64,000 nucleotides of DNA, from positions 49,561 through 113,560 of the forward strand of contig JAKJHU010000851.1 in the NCBI GenBank assembly GCA_022316685.1. Direction: 5' to 3'. The stretch comes from Progne subis subis. Lineage: Eukaryota > Chordata > Aves > Passeriformes > Hirundinidae. Made by a program: the position numbers and the translations under genes. Below are positions 45,701-56,459 of this stretch, piece after piece (positions within the stretch are counted from its first letter, which is position 1; each line of letters begins with the position of its first letter). The notes under the pieces were generated by a model, which was given only the letters and a program-made list of their open reading frames with translations, did no database searches and had not been told where the DNA came from.

Positions 45701-47014
45701 TCCCATGCCTCCTTTACGGTGGCTGGTGGACAGACCCATCTGGGAGAACCAGTGGCCCCTCCCTCATGACAAGGTAGTCGCCCTTCATGAACTCGTACAG
45801 GAGCACTTGGATCAGGGGCATTTGGAACCACCTACCAGTCCCTGGAACACTCCTGTCTTTTGTATCAAAAAGAAGTCTGGGAAATGGAGGTTGCTACAAG
45901 ACCTCCAAAAGATCAATGCTGTGATGGGAGGCATGGGAACATTGCAGGCTGGTATGCCATCGATTACCGTGCTTCCTGCGGACTGTCCGGTCCTCATCGT
46001 GGATCTGAAGGATTGTTTTTTTACGATCCCTCTGCATCCCAATGACAGACCAAAATTTGCCTTCACAGTACCAATGATAAACAATGCAGAGCTCGCACAG
46101 CGGTATCAATGGAGAGTTCTTCCTCACAAATGCGGAATTCGCAAATGTTGTGCCAATGGTATGTAGCCCATGCCTTGTCTGGAGTTCGCAAGCAGTTTCC
46201 TGAAGCTCACGTCTATCATTATATGGACGACATTTTGGTGGCTGCGCCCACCCAGGATGAGCTGCTGAGGATACAGCCTCAGTTGTTGAATGCTCTGCAT
46301 TCACATGGACCGCAGGTAGCTCCAGAAAAGGTACAACAACAACCTCCCTGGAAATATTTGGGGGTCAAAATTCTGGAACGGACATTCCGTCACCAGGAGG
46401 TGCAATTTGTGCAATCGGTGAAGACACTGAATGATGCTCAGAAGCTGGTAGGTGTTATACCTTGGTTACGTCCTTACTTGGGACTGACCACAGCACAACT
46501 GTCTCCCTTGTTTGAATTGTGGAAAGGGGACACTGATTTAAAGTCACCTCGTGAATTAACCCCTGAGGAACGAAAAGTGCTGGAGGAGGTTCAGCAAGCT
46601 GTTTTGGCTTGCCAGGTGTACCGCATTGAACCTTCCATTGATGTCACTGTGTTCATTACCACTCCTGATTTACATCCTACAGGTATCATCGGCCAATGGA
46701 ACGATGATTGGACTGATCCTCTGCACATCTTGGAATGGGTCTTCCTGCCTCATCAGCCGCATAAGACGGCGACGGCGCTGTTTGAATTGATTGCGCGCTT
46801 GATAATCAAGTGCCGGCAATGCTGTTTGCAATTGATGGGTGCAGATCCCTCAAAGATCATACTCCCGGTTCAGAGGGAGGAATTTGATTGGAGCTATGCG
46901 AACAATGTTTTGCTGCAAAGTGCTCTCGAGGGTTTTTCAGGGCAGATCACTTATCATCTGCCTAGCCACAAGCTATTGCAAGTGGCCAAAAATACTCAAT
47001 TTTCTCTATGACCC
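45639..47014 (+). pseudogene. pol: ERV-E reverse transcriptase
   Basis: Blocks in order: WPLPHDKV (about 45752), [11 protein letters not shown] (about 45885), [14 protein letters not shown] (about 46000) and YMDDILVAAP (about 46219). There is a frame break near 46110-46140 where the LPQG block should be. The thumb and connection then run open to TGA 47009. YMDD is typical of class II. Confidence 0.88.
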
Positions 47015-47590
47015 AAAACCAGCCAAGAATCAGTGCAAGGTTCCAGCGTTTTCACTGACGGTTTGGGCAAAACAGGAAAAGCCATTGTTACCTGGCAGGA
47101 TGGATCTGAGTGGCAGGTTTTGGAAGGCCATGAGGATGGGTCAGCCCAACTGGTTGAACTAAAGGCTGCTGTCATGGCATTTGAGAAATTTTCCCAGGAA
47201 CCTTTCAATTTGATCACAGACTCCGCCTATGTTGCCGACATCGCACAGCGATTGGGTTGTTCAGTGTTGAAGGAGGTCAGTAACCCTGCCTTGTTTCATT
47301 TACTGAAGGCCCTGTGGTGTGCAATTCAGGCCAGAGTTCATCCATATTATGTTCTGCATGTACGGAGTCACACTAATTTGCCAGGATTTGTGGCGGAAGG
47401 TAACACAAGGGCTGACAAGTTGGCTAACCCAGCGTGGGTAGCCCCTCAGCCTGACATGCTCGCGCAGGCCAAGGCATCGCATGGGTTTTTCCACCAAAAC
47501 GCGCATACGCTGCAGAAGCAGTTCCAACTGACGGCCACTGAGGCTCGTGAAATTGTCGAGTCTGTGACGACTGTCACGCCCTTGGTGCGC
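47015..47590 (+). pseudogene. pol: ERV-E RNase H and start of integrase
   Basis: VFTDGLGKTGKA, QLVELKA and ITDSAYVADI carry the RNase H acids (about 47050-47230), and NTRADKLAN ends the domain. The integrase zinc domain begins with the HQNAH pair (about 47494). The frame changes near 47570, where CDDCHA should follow. Confidence 0.85.
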
Positions 47591-48380
47591 CATTGCCGGC
47601 AGGGGTTAACCCCAGAGGCCTTAAAGCCTTGGAGCTTTGGCAGACCGATGTTACCCAGGTCGCCGAGTTCGGCCGGCTCAAGTATGTGCATGTCACGGTG
47701 GACACGTTCTCCTCTGCGATGTGGGCTTCTGCTCACACTGGAGAGAAAGCCCGAGATGTCATTGCCCACTGGAGGCAGGCCTTTGCCGTTCTTGGCATAC
47801 CTTCTGCTGTGAAAACCGACAATGGTCCTGCTTATACCTCACAGCAGGTACGGCAGTTCCTACAGTCATGGGGTGTGTCACATAACTTTGGCATCCCTCA
47901 TTCTCCGATGGGAGGGGATTATAGAACGCAATCATGGTACACTCAAGCGTGTTCTTCAGAAGCAAAAACGGGGAATGCAGGGTGAAACCCCACACAGTCG
48001 ATTGGCAAAGGCTTTGTACACCATCAATCACCTTACGGTGCCACAGAACTCAAATAATCCTGTCATTTTGAACCATCATCTCTCGTTGCAGGCTTCGGAT
48101 GGTGAGCAACAGCCTCAAGTGAAGGTACGGGTCCAAAATTTAGTCACCAAGCAATGGGAAGGACACTATGACCTGATCACTATGGGGCGAGGGTATGCGT
48201 GTGTGTCCACGGACACTGGGACACGCTGGCTACCTTCAAAGTGTGTCCGTCCTGACCTGCGACCACAGAGGCAGAATTCAGCTGACAGGCAAGGTGGAAT
48301 CCGTGATCAACTTGAAAACCACCAAGTGGATGAATCCTCGAGGGATCACTCTGATGATTCCTCCACAGATAGTGATTGAA
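47571..48380 (+). pseudogene. pol: ERV-E integrase
   Basis: The CX2C of the zinc domain lies at about 47568-47580 in the new frame. Core motifs are QTDVTQ, KTDNGPAYT and, after another frame change near 47900, IIERNHGTLKR, giving D, D and E. The C-terminal domain includes GHYDLITMGRGYACVST. It ends at TGA 48378 with an acidic Asp/Ser tail. Two frameshifts inactivate it. Confidence 0.85.
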
Positions 48381-48457
48381 TTTGTATATATTCCCTTTGC
48401 AAATTTGTTCATTTTTCTTTTTCTGTTTTTTCTTTTTTTAAAGTTAAAAGGGTGAGA

Positions 48458-48860
48458 TGTTACCCTGGTTTTTCTGAGTTTTTTGGTTAGCCTTTTGAAT
48501 TCCATAATGGAGTCAGATCTTTTAGCTACTGTACAATATTAGAGCACTTTTCTACCTTTGCCACAAGATGTAACATAAACAATTCCTTTGGTTTTCATTC
48601 TTTGTCCTTTGTTTGCATATTTCTAACCTGAAAAACAACTGTAACTGACAGTTGGTCTGGCCACTGAGGCTGAGGGGTGGAAACCCCAAAAAGCCAATCT
48701 TCTGCCAGACCCACAAATGTATAAAAAGTAAAGAATAAACAAGGAGGGTTCTTCCTTTTCCGTCTCTCTCTGCTCTCGGAGCAGTGAGCTGGAATCGGAA
48801 GGTCCTCTGCCTGCAAATGATTTCTGTCTGCACGTGATTGCTTTGTGTGTCTTGGTGACA
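48458..48860 (+). mobile_element. ERV-E 3' LTR
   Basis: TG...CA, preceded by the purine tract AAAAGGGTGAGA (about 48446-48457). Near-identical to 43165-43566. Confidence 0.93.
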
Positions 48861-49060
48861 CTCCTGCTGGGAAAGGACATCTTTGTTCTTGGGAAAAGAG
48901 AGAGAGTCCCTTTCCTGCCCCTGGCAATGACCTGAGATGGGATCAAATACAATGATGGGACCATGGCCAGACCCTCATGTTCTTCAGTCCCACCTCACAT
49001 CATTGCCAGGGGCAGGGAAAGGGACAGGTGTCTTCCCAGCATGGATCATGGGAAATGTGG
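48861..49060. repeat. imperfect inverted repeat at the ERV-E right flank
   Basis: CCCTTTCCTGCCCCTGGCAA at about 48908 is the inverse of TTGCCAGGGGCAGGGAAAGG at about 49002. Similarity extends outward from CTGCTGGGAAAGGACAT (48864) to the reverse complement of about 49025-49045. The loop is about 45 bases. Confidence 0.75.
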
Positions 49061-49083
49061 TTCACCAGGGCTCTGCCCAATGT

Positions 49084-50236
49084 GGTTCCTCTCATGGTGG
49101 ATGAGGTTGGAGACTCACATGAAGCTCTTCCCACAGCTGGGGCACTTCCAAGACTTCCCTTACCGGTGCCTCCGTTGGTGTTGGCTCAGGTGAGTCCTCC
49201 GGGTGAAGCTCTTCCCACACTGGGGACACTCGTAGGGCCTCTCCCCAGTGTGGATGCGCCGGTGGGTGATGAGGTGGGAGTTGCGCTTGAAGCCCTTCCT
49301 GCAGTCGGGGCAGCGGAAGGGCCTCTCCTCTCTGTGAAAACGCTGGTGCACGAGGAGATCAGAACTGGTCTGAAACCTCTTCCTTCACTCAGGACACTCA
49401 TAGGGCCTCTCCCCTGTGTGGATCATTTGGTGGATGTTCAGTTGGGATCTCTGGTTGAAGCCCTTCTCACATTCCCCACACTTGTATGGCCTTTCCTCAG
49501 CATGGATGTTCTGGTGACAGATCAAGTGGGAGCGCTGGATGAAGCTCTTCCCACACTGGGGACACTCGTAGGGCCTCTCCCCAGTGTGGATGCGCCGGTG
49601 GTTGATGAGGTCAGAGTTGCGCTTGAAGCCCTTCCTGCAGTCAGGGCAGCGGAAGGGCCTCTCCTCTGTGTGAATCTGCTCATGCCGGCACAGAGTGGAG
49701 CTGGTCTGAAATCTCTTCTGAGGCTCAGGACACTCGTAGGGCCTCTCCCCAGTGTGGATCATCTGGTGCTGGACCGTGGTGTGGCTCTGGCTCAAGCTCT
49801 GTCCACCTTCCTGGCACAGGGTGGGTCTTCCCTCCTCAGTGCACCCTGGGATGGGTTTGGAGTCCTTCCTCCTATAGGATCTCCAGCACTGTTTCTCCCT
49901 GTTGGATTCCTGTGCCGTGGAGCCACTCAAAACGGCCTCTTCCATGAGGTTCTGCTGCTGGGATTTGTCCTCCCTCATCTCCATCCTCAGCTCCTTGTCT
50001 GGGGGAGGAAGGGCAAGGACAGGATGGGATTTGCCTCTGTGCCAGAGGGAAGGGGAAGGAGATTTCCCCTAAATCATCCCTGGCAGGACAGTGTTGGCAG
50101 TGGGGTTGTCCTGCAGCCGGGGCCGTGCTGGGCTGGGAGATGGAGCAGGAGAGAGGGAGAAAGGGGCACTGGTTTCCTCCTCACCTGCCTCGCTGTTCCA
50201 GGGCATCTTCCTCTTCCTCACAGCCTTCTCCTCCAT
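49084..50236 (-). pseudogene. C2H2 zinc-finger gene of an avian expanded family, broken
   Basis: A two-exon structure is legible. ATG 50236 (MEEKAVRKRKMPW) runs to a donor at 50185/50184, and after a 186-bp intron an acceptor CCCCCAG joins in frame at 49998. Exon 2 encodes a linker and at least seven C2H2 fingers with [13 protein letters not shown] linkers. Finger 1 lacks its second Cys (CPEP). Finger 5 has TGA (49385-49387) at that same Cys. A TAA (49160) follows finger 7, and an eighth finger continues in frame beyond it with another TGA. Fingers 5-7 resemble 1-3, an internal three-finger duplication. Such proteins bind DNA, often retroelements. Truncated expression of fingers 1-4 is possible. 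Confidence 0.8.
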
Positions 50237-50892
50237 CTGGCCAAGATTTGGGAATGAGAAATCCTGGTTTGGGCAAAAACAAGGGATGAGTATGTTTAGT
50301 TTAAAGGTCCCTCTGCTCAAGTCCATCCCTACAAGCCACCAGGTATCTGGAGTCCCTAACAACCTATCAAACAGCAAGAGCAGCCCTGAAAATTCCTTCA
50401 TGGAGTTCCCTGTCTCTGGTCTCTCTCTTTTGGTGTTTGGGGGTTGCCCCCTTTCCCGACTGATGGGGGTCACACCTGTACTGGGGGTTCCCCATCTACT
50501 CAGTCCCTGCCCTCCCCAGCCTGCTGGAAATCCCAGGAATCCAAAATGTTTCCTCCTTTTCCATTTAGGGATGCTGAGGGGTTTCGAATCCCAGGGTCCC
50601 TTCTCCCCTTATTCTCTGCTTTGGTGTGCAGGGGGTCCAAGGAGTCCACCCTAGCCCCCTCCAGATTGTTGGGGGCCTCCGGAATCATGGTGCTCCCTCC
50701 ATCTCTGGGCTCCTGGGGAACACAGGGCTCTGCTCCTCCGGGCTGCCTCTGCCACCAGCCCCCACTGGGACCCCCCAATGTCCCCCCAAGGGCCATTTTC
50801 CACCCAGCTTTGGAGTTCTTCATTCTCCAAAGATCCACACCCAAAAAACCCCAACCCAGGGACCCCCCAGGATATCTGAGCTGAACTCCCCC
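50237..50892. other. upstream region of the zinc-finger gene
   Basis: No further exon or gene recognised. Promoter sequences may lie here but no motif is decisive. Confidence 0.4.
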
Positions 50893-51708
50893 TGTCTTGG
50901 GTTTTTAAGACCGGGGTCTGCTATGGAAGGTGGGAGTCTCCCACGAAACAGAAAATATAAACTGACTCTCTTTGAATTATAATTTTGAAATTAACAGGCT
51001 TCCAAGTAAAGATATGGCAATAGGAATAAGAGTTCTTTAGTAGGAAAATTAAACTAAAAATGCAGTAGTAAAAAACAAAAGTTTAAAAAAACAAAACAAC
51101 AACAAAAACAAACAAACAAACAAAAATAAACAAACCAACCTGACAGAGTCAGAATCCAACCTAATCTGGGTAGTCAGGGTGCTGCTAGCAGTCCAATCAA
51201 ATTGTGGCTGCAGTCCTCCTGGAGTGACAGATGTGGTTTTGTAGAAGCAGTGCTGCTGTAGAAGGGTGTAGTTTTCCTCTGAAGGTCCAGTGGTGGTGTA
51301 GATGGGTCTGATCTTCCTCTGGAAATCCAGTGGAAACAGGCTGCTTCTGGTGCTTTAAATCTCAGAGTATATCCAGGTGGGAATGCTTGGCTCCTCCCTC
51401 TGGGTGGAGCATCTCACAATGGGATGATGAGATTTTATCAGTCATGCAGTGAGAGGCAATGGCCCATTAACAGAAGATATCTCCCTGGAGGGAGAATGGG
51501 TCATGGAAGAGATCAAGAACACTGCCTCATTTGGTTTTAACAGTTGGCCCATTAAGAGAAGATCCCCCTCAGAGATATGAGGGATGGGTCATTGAAGAGA
51601 TAAACAACCTGCCCCAGCTGGTGTTCACAGATGGTAATAGAATACATCTTTTTGGCTAAATCTTGCATTGCAAGACAGGGCTTGAGGCTCCTTGCCCAGG
51701 AGCTCTCA
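50893..51708 (-). mobile_element. solo LTR, avian ERVL-like
   Basis: Plus strand runs TGTCTTGGG...GCTCTCA. Minus-strand reading gives GGGAGGAGCC followed by a TTTAAAG TATA-like box near 51355. An A-rich simple stretch lies at 51080-51135. Part of the same LTR occurs inverted at 53756-54040. No target duplication is obvious. Confidence 0.65.
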
Positions 51709-52006
51709 GGAATTCCTCAAGGCTACTGAGATAACAACAGGACTAAAAATAAGAACCAAGAGCCTGAGAAACTGTTTACAAACAACACAAAACTTAGAGG
51801 ACACACAACATGATGATGGATGCTTGACCAATGAGGTGTCCTGAAGGATGTGTGCCTGCCTCGTGAACAAGTGGCTCAGCCAATTGAGAGACACCTGTGT
51901 GTGTGGACAGTACTGCTAGAATCCATAACTGGAGCTTAATGGGAACAATAAACAGCTTCTGCTAAAATCATATTGATTCTGCTATTCAGTTTCCCAGTTT
52001 TCCCCT
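51709..52006 (+). mobile_element. LTR fragment
   Basis: Ends with AATAAACAGCTTCTGC (about 51945) and GATTCTGCTATTCAGTTTCC, typical of an LTR polyadenylation region. The 5' part is unclear. Confidence 0.5.
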
Positions 52007-52705
52007 GCACCAGAGTGGCTGTGCAGGACTGACAGGATGGGCTTTGGGGCTGTGAGGAGAAGCTGAGGCACCTGGGCGGCTGGAGCTTCTGGAGAGGAGG
52101 CCCAGGGCTCATCCTGCAACCGCTGCAAGGGTGGTTTCAGAGAATCCCAGAATCAGCAAGGTTGGAAAAGACGGTGGACATAATCAAGTCCAAACTGTGC
52201 CCAGACACTGCCTTGACTCCTTTGAGACTCCTTTTCTCCAGGAAAAAAAAACTGGCAAGCTGGGGACAGAGTGGCTGGACAGTGGCCAGGCAGAAAGGGA
52301 CCTAGGGGGACTGACGGACAGCAGGCTGGACAAGAGCCAGCAGTGTGCCCACATGGCCAAGAAGGCCAATGGCACCTGGCCTGGATCAGGAACAGTGTGG
52401 CCAGCAGGAGCAGGGCAGTGATTCTTCCCCTGTGCTCAGCACTGGTTGGGCAGCACCCTAAGTGCTGTGTAAAGTTCAGGGACTCCCAGTTTAGGAATGA
52501 CATGGAGGGGCTGGAGTGTGTCCAGAGAAGGGCAACAAGGCTGGTGAGGGGTCTAGAACACAAGTGCTGTGAGGAGCAGCTGAGGGAGCTGGGGTGGTTT
52601 ACCCTGGAGAAGATGAGGCTCAGGGGAGACAAGGCAGTGTCAGGGCAAAGGTTGGACTTGATGATGTCCAAGGTGTTCTCCAACCTGGCTGATTCTGTGA
52701 TTCTC
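52007..52705. mobile_element. CR1 LINE fragments, two orientations
   Basis: At 52138-52195 the inverse of the CR1 3' end (CAGAATCAGCAAGGTTGGAAAAG). From about 52270 to 52705 a plus-oriented CR1 ends GGTTGGACTTGATGATG...GATTCTGTGATTCTCTG. Head-to-head CR1 pieces. Confidence 0.8.
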
Positions 52706-53755
52706 TGAAACCACCCTTTCAGCAGTTGCAGGATGAGCCTTGGGCCTCCTCTCCAGAAGGTCCAGCAGCCCAGGTGCCTCAGCTTCTCCTCACAGCCCCA
52801 AAGCCCATCCTGTCAGTCCTGCAGAGCCTCTGCAGCTCCTCCTCCTTGCCCAGAACAGGGAGCCCCACAGCCAGACACAGCAGCCCAGATGTGCTGCCCT
52901 GGCCTGTGGTGCCTCTGGCAAGGGAACAGCATGAGGCACTGCAGGAGCCTGCAGACAATTCCTGAAGCACTTGGACATGATCCTCCTCCCCAAAGGACAT
53001 TCCCATGGTGCCAGGAACTCCGGAACTGAAATGGGGAGTGGGGCCAGAGAGGAAAGGGGAACCAGTGATGGACTCTTTGCATGGGAAGAGACAAGGAAGG
53101 ACTGGAAGAAGAAATTTGTAGCAGGAAGAGTAAAGAAATCCAAGGTGAAACAAAGGAAAGTTTCAGGACAGTGCTCAGGACAGTTTCGAGGTGGCTGCCA
53201 GGCAGCCCTGTCTCTGAGCAACAACATCTGCAGTGGCACAGGAAACTCACAGCTCATGGGAACAAATTTTCCTGATGAATTCAGAGGCACCACAAACCTG
53301 AGTGATTTCCCTGATGTCCCCCAGCCTTTCCTGGCCCCAGGGGCTGATGGCATTTGTGCTCACTCAGGTTCATCTCCCCACACCAACACCATGGGGGTGC
53401 TCACGCCTGCTCTGGGCAGTGCAAACAGGGGCTCTTGAGCCAGTGCTGCCGTGTCTGTGCCTGCAAGGATGCGGCACCTGTGTGAGCTGGGGGAGAGGGC
53501 AGGGCTGCAGAGGGGGGATGTTGTTGGCAGGTGCATGAGGACGCTCTGGGACGCTGCCCTGGGGTGTCCAGCACAGTGGGGATGGATCAGCCCCTGCTCT
53601 GCTGCTCCTTCCCATCTCCCCCAGGGACCTTGCAGAGCCCCAGCCATGCTGTTTGCCCCCAGCCTGCCCACGGCCACCCTGGGGCTGCTCACGGGGCTTT
53701 TCTCTGCTGAGCATTGGCCTGGGCGTGTTCTGGAGAGAGCCTGGGCAAGGAGCCT
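52705..53755. repeat. segmental repeat, copy 2 (partner 24141-25050)
   Basis: Direct repeat of 24141-25050, preceded by a matching CR1 tail, ending at GGGCAAGGAGCCT where it joins LTR sequence. Non-coding. Confidence 0.8.
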
Positions 53756-54040
53756 CAAGCTCTGTCTTGCAATGCATGATGTAACAAAAAAAACATATTC
53801 CATTACCATCTGTTAAAACCAGGTTAGCAGGTTGTTTGTCTTTTGCATGGCCCATCCCTCATATCTCTTAAGTTGATCTTCTCTTAATGAGCCAGCTGTT
53901 AAAACCAAATGGGGCAGTGTTCTTTATCTCTTCCATGATCCATCCTCCCTCCAGGGAGATATCTTCTGTTAATGGGCCATTGAGTCTCACTGCATGACTG
54001 ATAAAATTTCATCATCCCATTGTGAGATGCTCGACCCAGG
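53756..54040 (+). mobile_element. partial LTR, inverted relative of 50893-51708
   Basis: Matches the reverse complement of about 51410-51690 and stops at the LTR of ERV-F. The rest of the LTR is not found beyond ERV-F at 63853. Confidence 0.75.
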
Positions 54041-54672
54041 TGTTACGGAGAAAAAAAAAATCAAGGGTCAGGAAACTTTCTCCTTTTGTATGCCTTTATT
54101 AGAAAGCCTGGCTCTGGGGGAGAGCTTGAGGAACTGCTCATGCTCCCTGCTACTCCCTTTTGGCAACATGGAGGAGGAGGAGGTACAAACCGCTTTGGTT
54201 CACAGCGAAGCTGGGACTCCCCCCCCTCACGGGCTTTCCCCTGCTGGGGGAGTCATTTTTGGTTCGTTAGTCAGGAGTTGTCCATCGTCGGAGAACTCCC
54301 CCCAGGTCACAGCGACAAAATAAAGCTGCCTTGGTGGACAGTTTTACTTTTTGTGCCAGTTCAGAGGTGCGATTTCAGTCCTGGATTCCACTTTGGTTCT
54401 CTGCTTTGTGAGTCCTTTGTTCTTGAGTAGTTCCCAGAATTTCAGTGTCCTTTTTATTTGCATATTCAGACACTATCTGACGAATGGGAGCAGAGATACA
54501 GGTAAAAAAGTAAACTCTTAATCAACAAATAGAAGTACATAAGATGATTAATCAATATTAAAACAGGGATAAGGCAAATTCTTTAAACAGAACAAGCATT
54601 AACAACCTTAATGGAATTTTAACAATTAAGTAACTAAAACATAGATCATTTGAATAGAACTCATTTATAACA
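54041..54672 (-). mobile_element. ERV-F 3' LTR
   Basis: Plus strand runs TGTTACGG...TTATAACA. ATGCAAAT octamer on the minus strand at 54457-54464, overlapping an AAATAAAAAG TATA-like box. AATAAAGGC near 54092. The purine tract AAATAAAGGGGGGAG precedes it in viral sense (54673-54687). Confidence 0.9.
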
Positions 54673-56459
54673 ACTCCCCCCTTTATTTCTTTGATCAAGC
54701 TTTAGCTCACATGAATTTGTTACCTCTTCTTCTTGAAAATAATTTTTTCTACATTTTTGGAACTTTTCATATATTTCTTTGGCATTCTCATGTTTGGCTT
54801 CTTGACTCTCTATCACCACCATTTTGGTTTGTTTTTGACTGGTTGCTTTAGGGATCTGGATACTGGCTTGGACTGTGGAGGTAATCGTTCGAATTAGACA
54901 TGGGATTAGACAAGGTAAAAACATTAACCCGGTGATTGAGCAAATTATCATAAACCCAGCTTTCTTCCACCAATCTCCCTTGAATGACCAAAAACTAGTC
55001 CATTAGAGGAGTCCATTCTTGATTTCCCACATAGGCTAGCTTTTGTATTTCTTTTGAGATGTTTTCAATTACTGCGCTTTTATCATCAATTTCTAAATAA
55101 CATTCAGACGAATTAAACTTACCACAGATTCCTCCTTCATCTGCTAAAAGGTAGTCTACAGCAAGCTGTATTTGGTATATTACAGCTCTTGTTTGTGTTA
55201 GTTGGTCAGTGATGTGGTCTAATGCGAGAGCTGTTCGGTTAGATACCATTTCTAGGACAGCCTGGAGCCTAATGATCCTATTTAACATGTAGATTGGAGT
55301 GCGATACCCCCAGGACCCGTCCTGTGCCCATGTAGCTGGTCCATAGGTTTTAATGATCTCTTCTGGGGTCCATATTTTTCCTTTCCATTTTTGGTCTCCA
55401 CCGATTTTTAGAGTATCTCTTTTCTTTCGTTCGACTTTTCCCAGATTGTCATATACTGGGACTCCTAGGTGTGCTCCTAATCTTTTGGGTAATAGGAAGA
55501 AAGCTGGCTTTATGATCCCTATTGTACAGCTTCCCGACCAATCCCCAGGCAATTTTGTATAGGCAGTATCCCCACAGATCCAGAACAGGTGATTTGGAGC
55601 TTCCCAGTAATCTTCCCTGGTTTCAAAAGGCTGTTGACAAAACCGAGACAGTTCTTTTATCCCCCAAAAAGGATTTATAGCTTTGTCAATACATTCATAT
55701 AATTCATACCTCTCATTATAGATACATTTTTCTGTGTTCTCAGTTGACCAATACTTGTTAGGCCCTTTGGGAACCCATTTAGCACTTGAGTTTATCACTA
55801 TTATATACCTTTTACACATTAATTTTCCTACACGGGTTTGGTACCTGGTTCCTGTCCTCATGATACATTCTTCCCCAATGATTTTAGATTTGAGATCCCC
55901 CTTCTCTCTTCCTCTTGTTCTTAGACTTCGTGTATTCTGTTCAGTTTGCTTCCATTTTAGAATTTCTAGAGGGCTTAAACTAATTCCTTCCCAGGGCCAT
56001 ATTTCAGACATTTGTGTACCTCCACATATCCAGCACTCGGTTAAATTTAATTCTCGACTGATCCTTTCTACTAAGCAATGAACAGGTTTTTTCCTGATAG
56101 GATGTCTAGGCTTTTTTCAATTTTTGTTGTCAACACTTTTTCTTTTATTATATCTTTCAATCCTTTTTGATCTGCTTCAAAGTATAACCCAGTATCTCCT
56201 ATAGGACATTCCCCAAACAGGCGCTGTGTATAACTAGCTGTGTTTTTGTGGTCCAATAAACTTTTCCATCCTCTTGGCAAGTATTCAACTGGGAATGGTC
56301 AAAGCAGTTTGGGTTCACGTTGGTATGGGCCCTGATTAAGGATCTGAGATCCTCTCCATCGTACACTGGATGGTAGCAGTTAGCACAGGCTTTTGTTTCG
56401 TAGGTGTGCTTTATGAACATCATCAGTACGATCCCTCCCAAGAGTCCGGTATGGGCCAT
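54661..56459 (-). pseudogene. env: ERV-F env remnant
   Basis: ATG 56459 starts a hydrophobic signal region (TGLLGGIVLMMF). The surface unit shows CANC (about 56385) and CWICGG (about 56030). A furin-like RKKR is followed by a charged stretch, not a hydrophobic one (about 55425-55436). The transmembrane unit has GSWGYRTPIYMLN, CGKFNSSECY with the second Cys of the CC pair changed to Tyr (about 55100-55130), and the anchor LPCLIPCLIR (about 54900). Breaks lie near 56250, 56060 and 54990. The frame ends at TGA 54661, 12 bases inside the LTR, so the end of env overlaps the purine tract. Confidence 0.87.

Larger units (their letters stand above)
43165..48860 (+). mobile_element. ERV-E: class II (betaretrovirus-like) provirus without env
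   Basis: Two LTRs of 402 and 403 bp with about 15 differences enclose matrix, a fused gag/dUTPase scar, protease, RT with YMDD, RNase H and integrase, followed directly by a purine tract and the 3' LTR. YMDD and dUTPase mark it as class II. There is no env and no room for one. Left flank is ERVL interior and right flank is zinc-finger-gene downstream sequence, with no target duplication. Confidence 0.92.

Noticed and set aside
48977..50257. A 426-codon plus-strand frame over the zinc-finger gene
   Set aside because: Antisense shadow of the C2H2 repeat periodicity. The minus strand shows clear fingers and splice sites.
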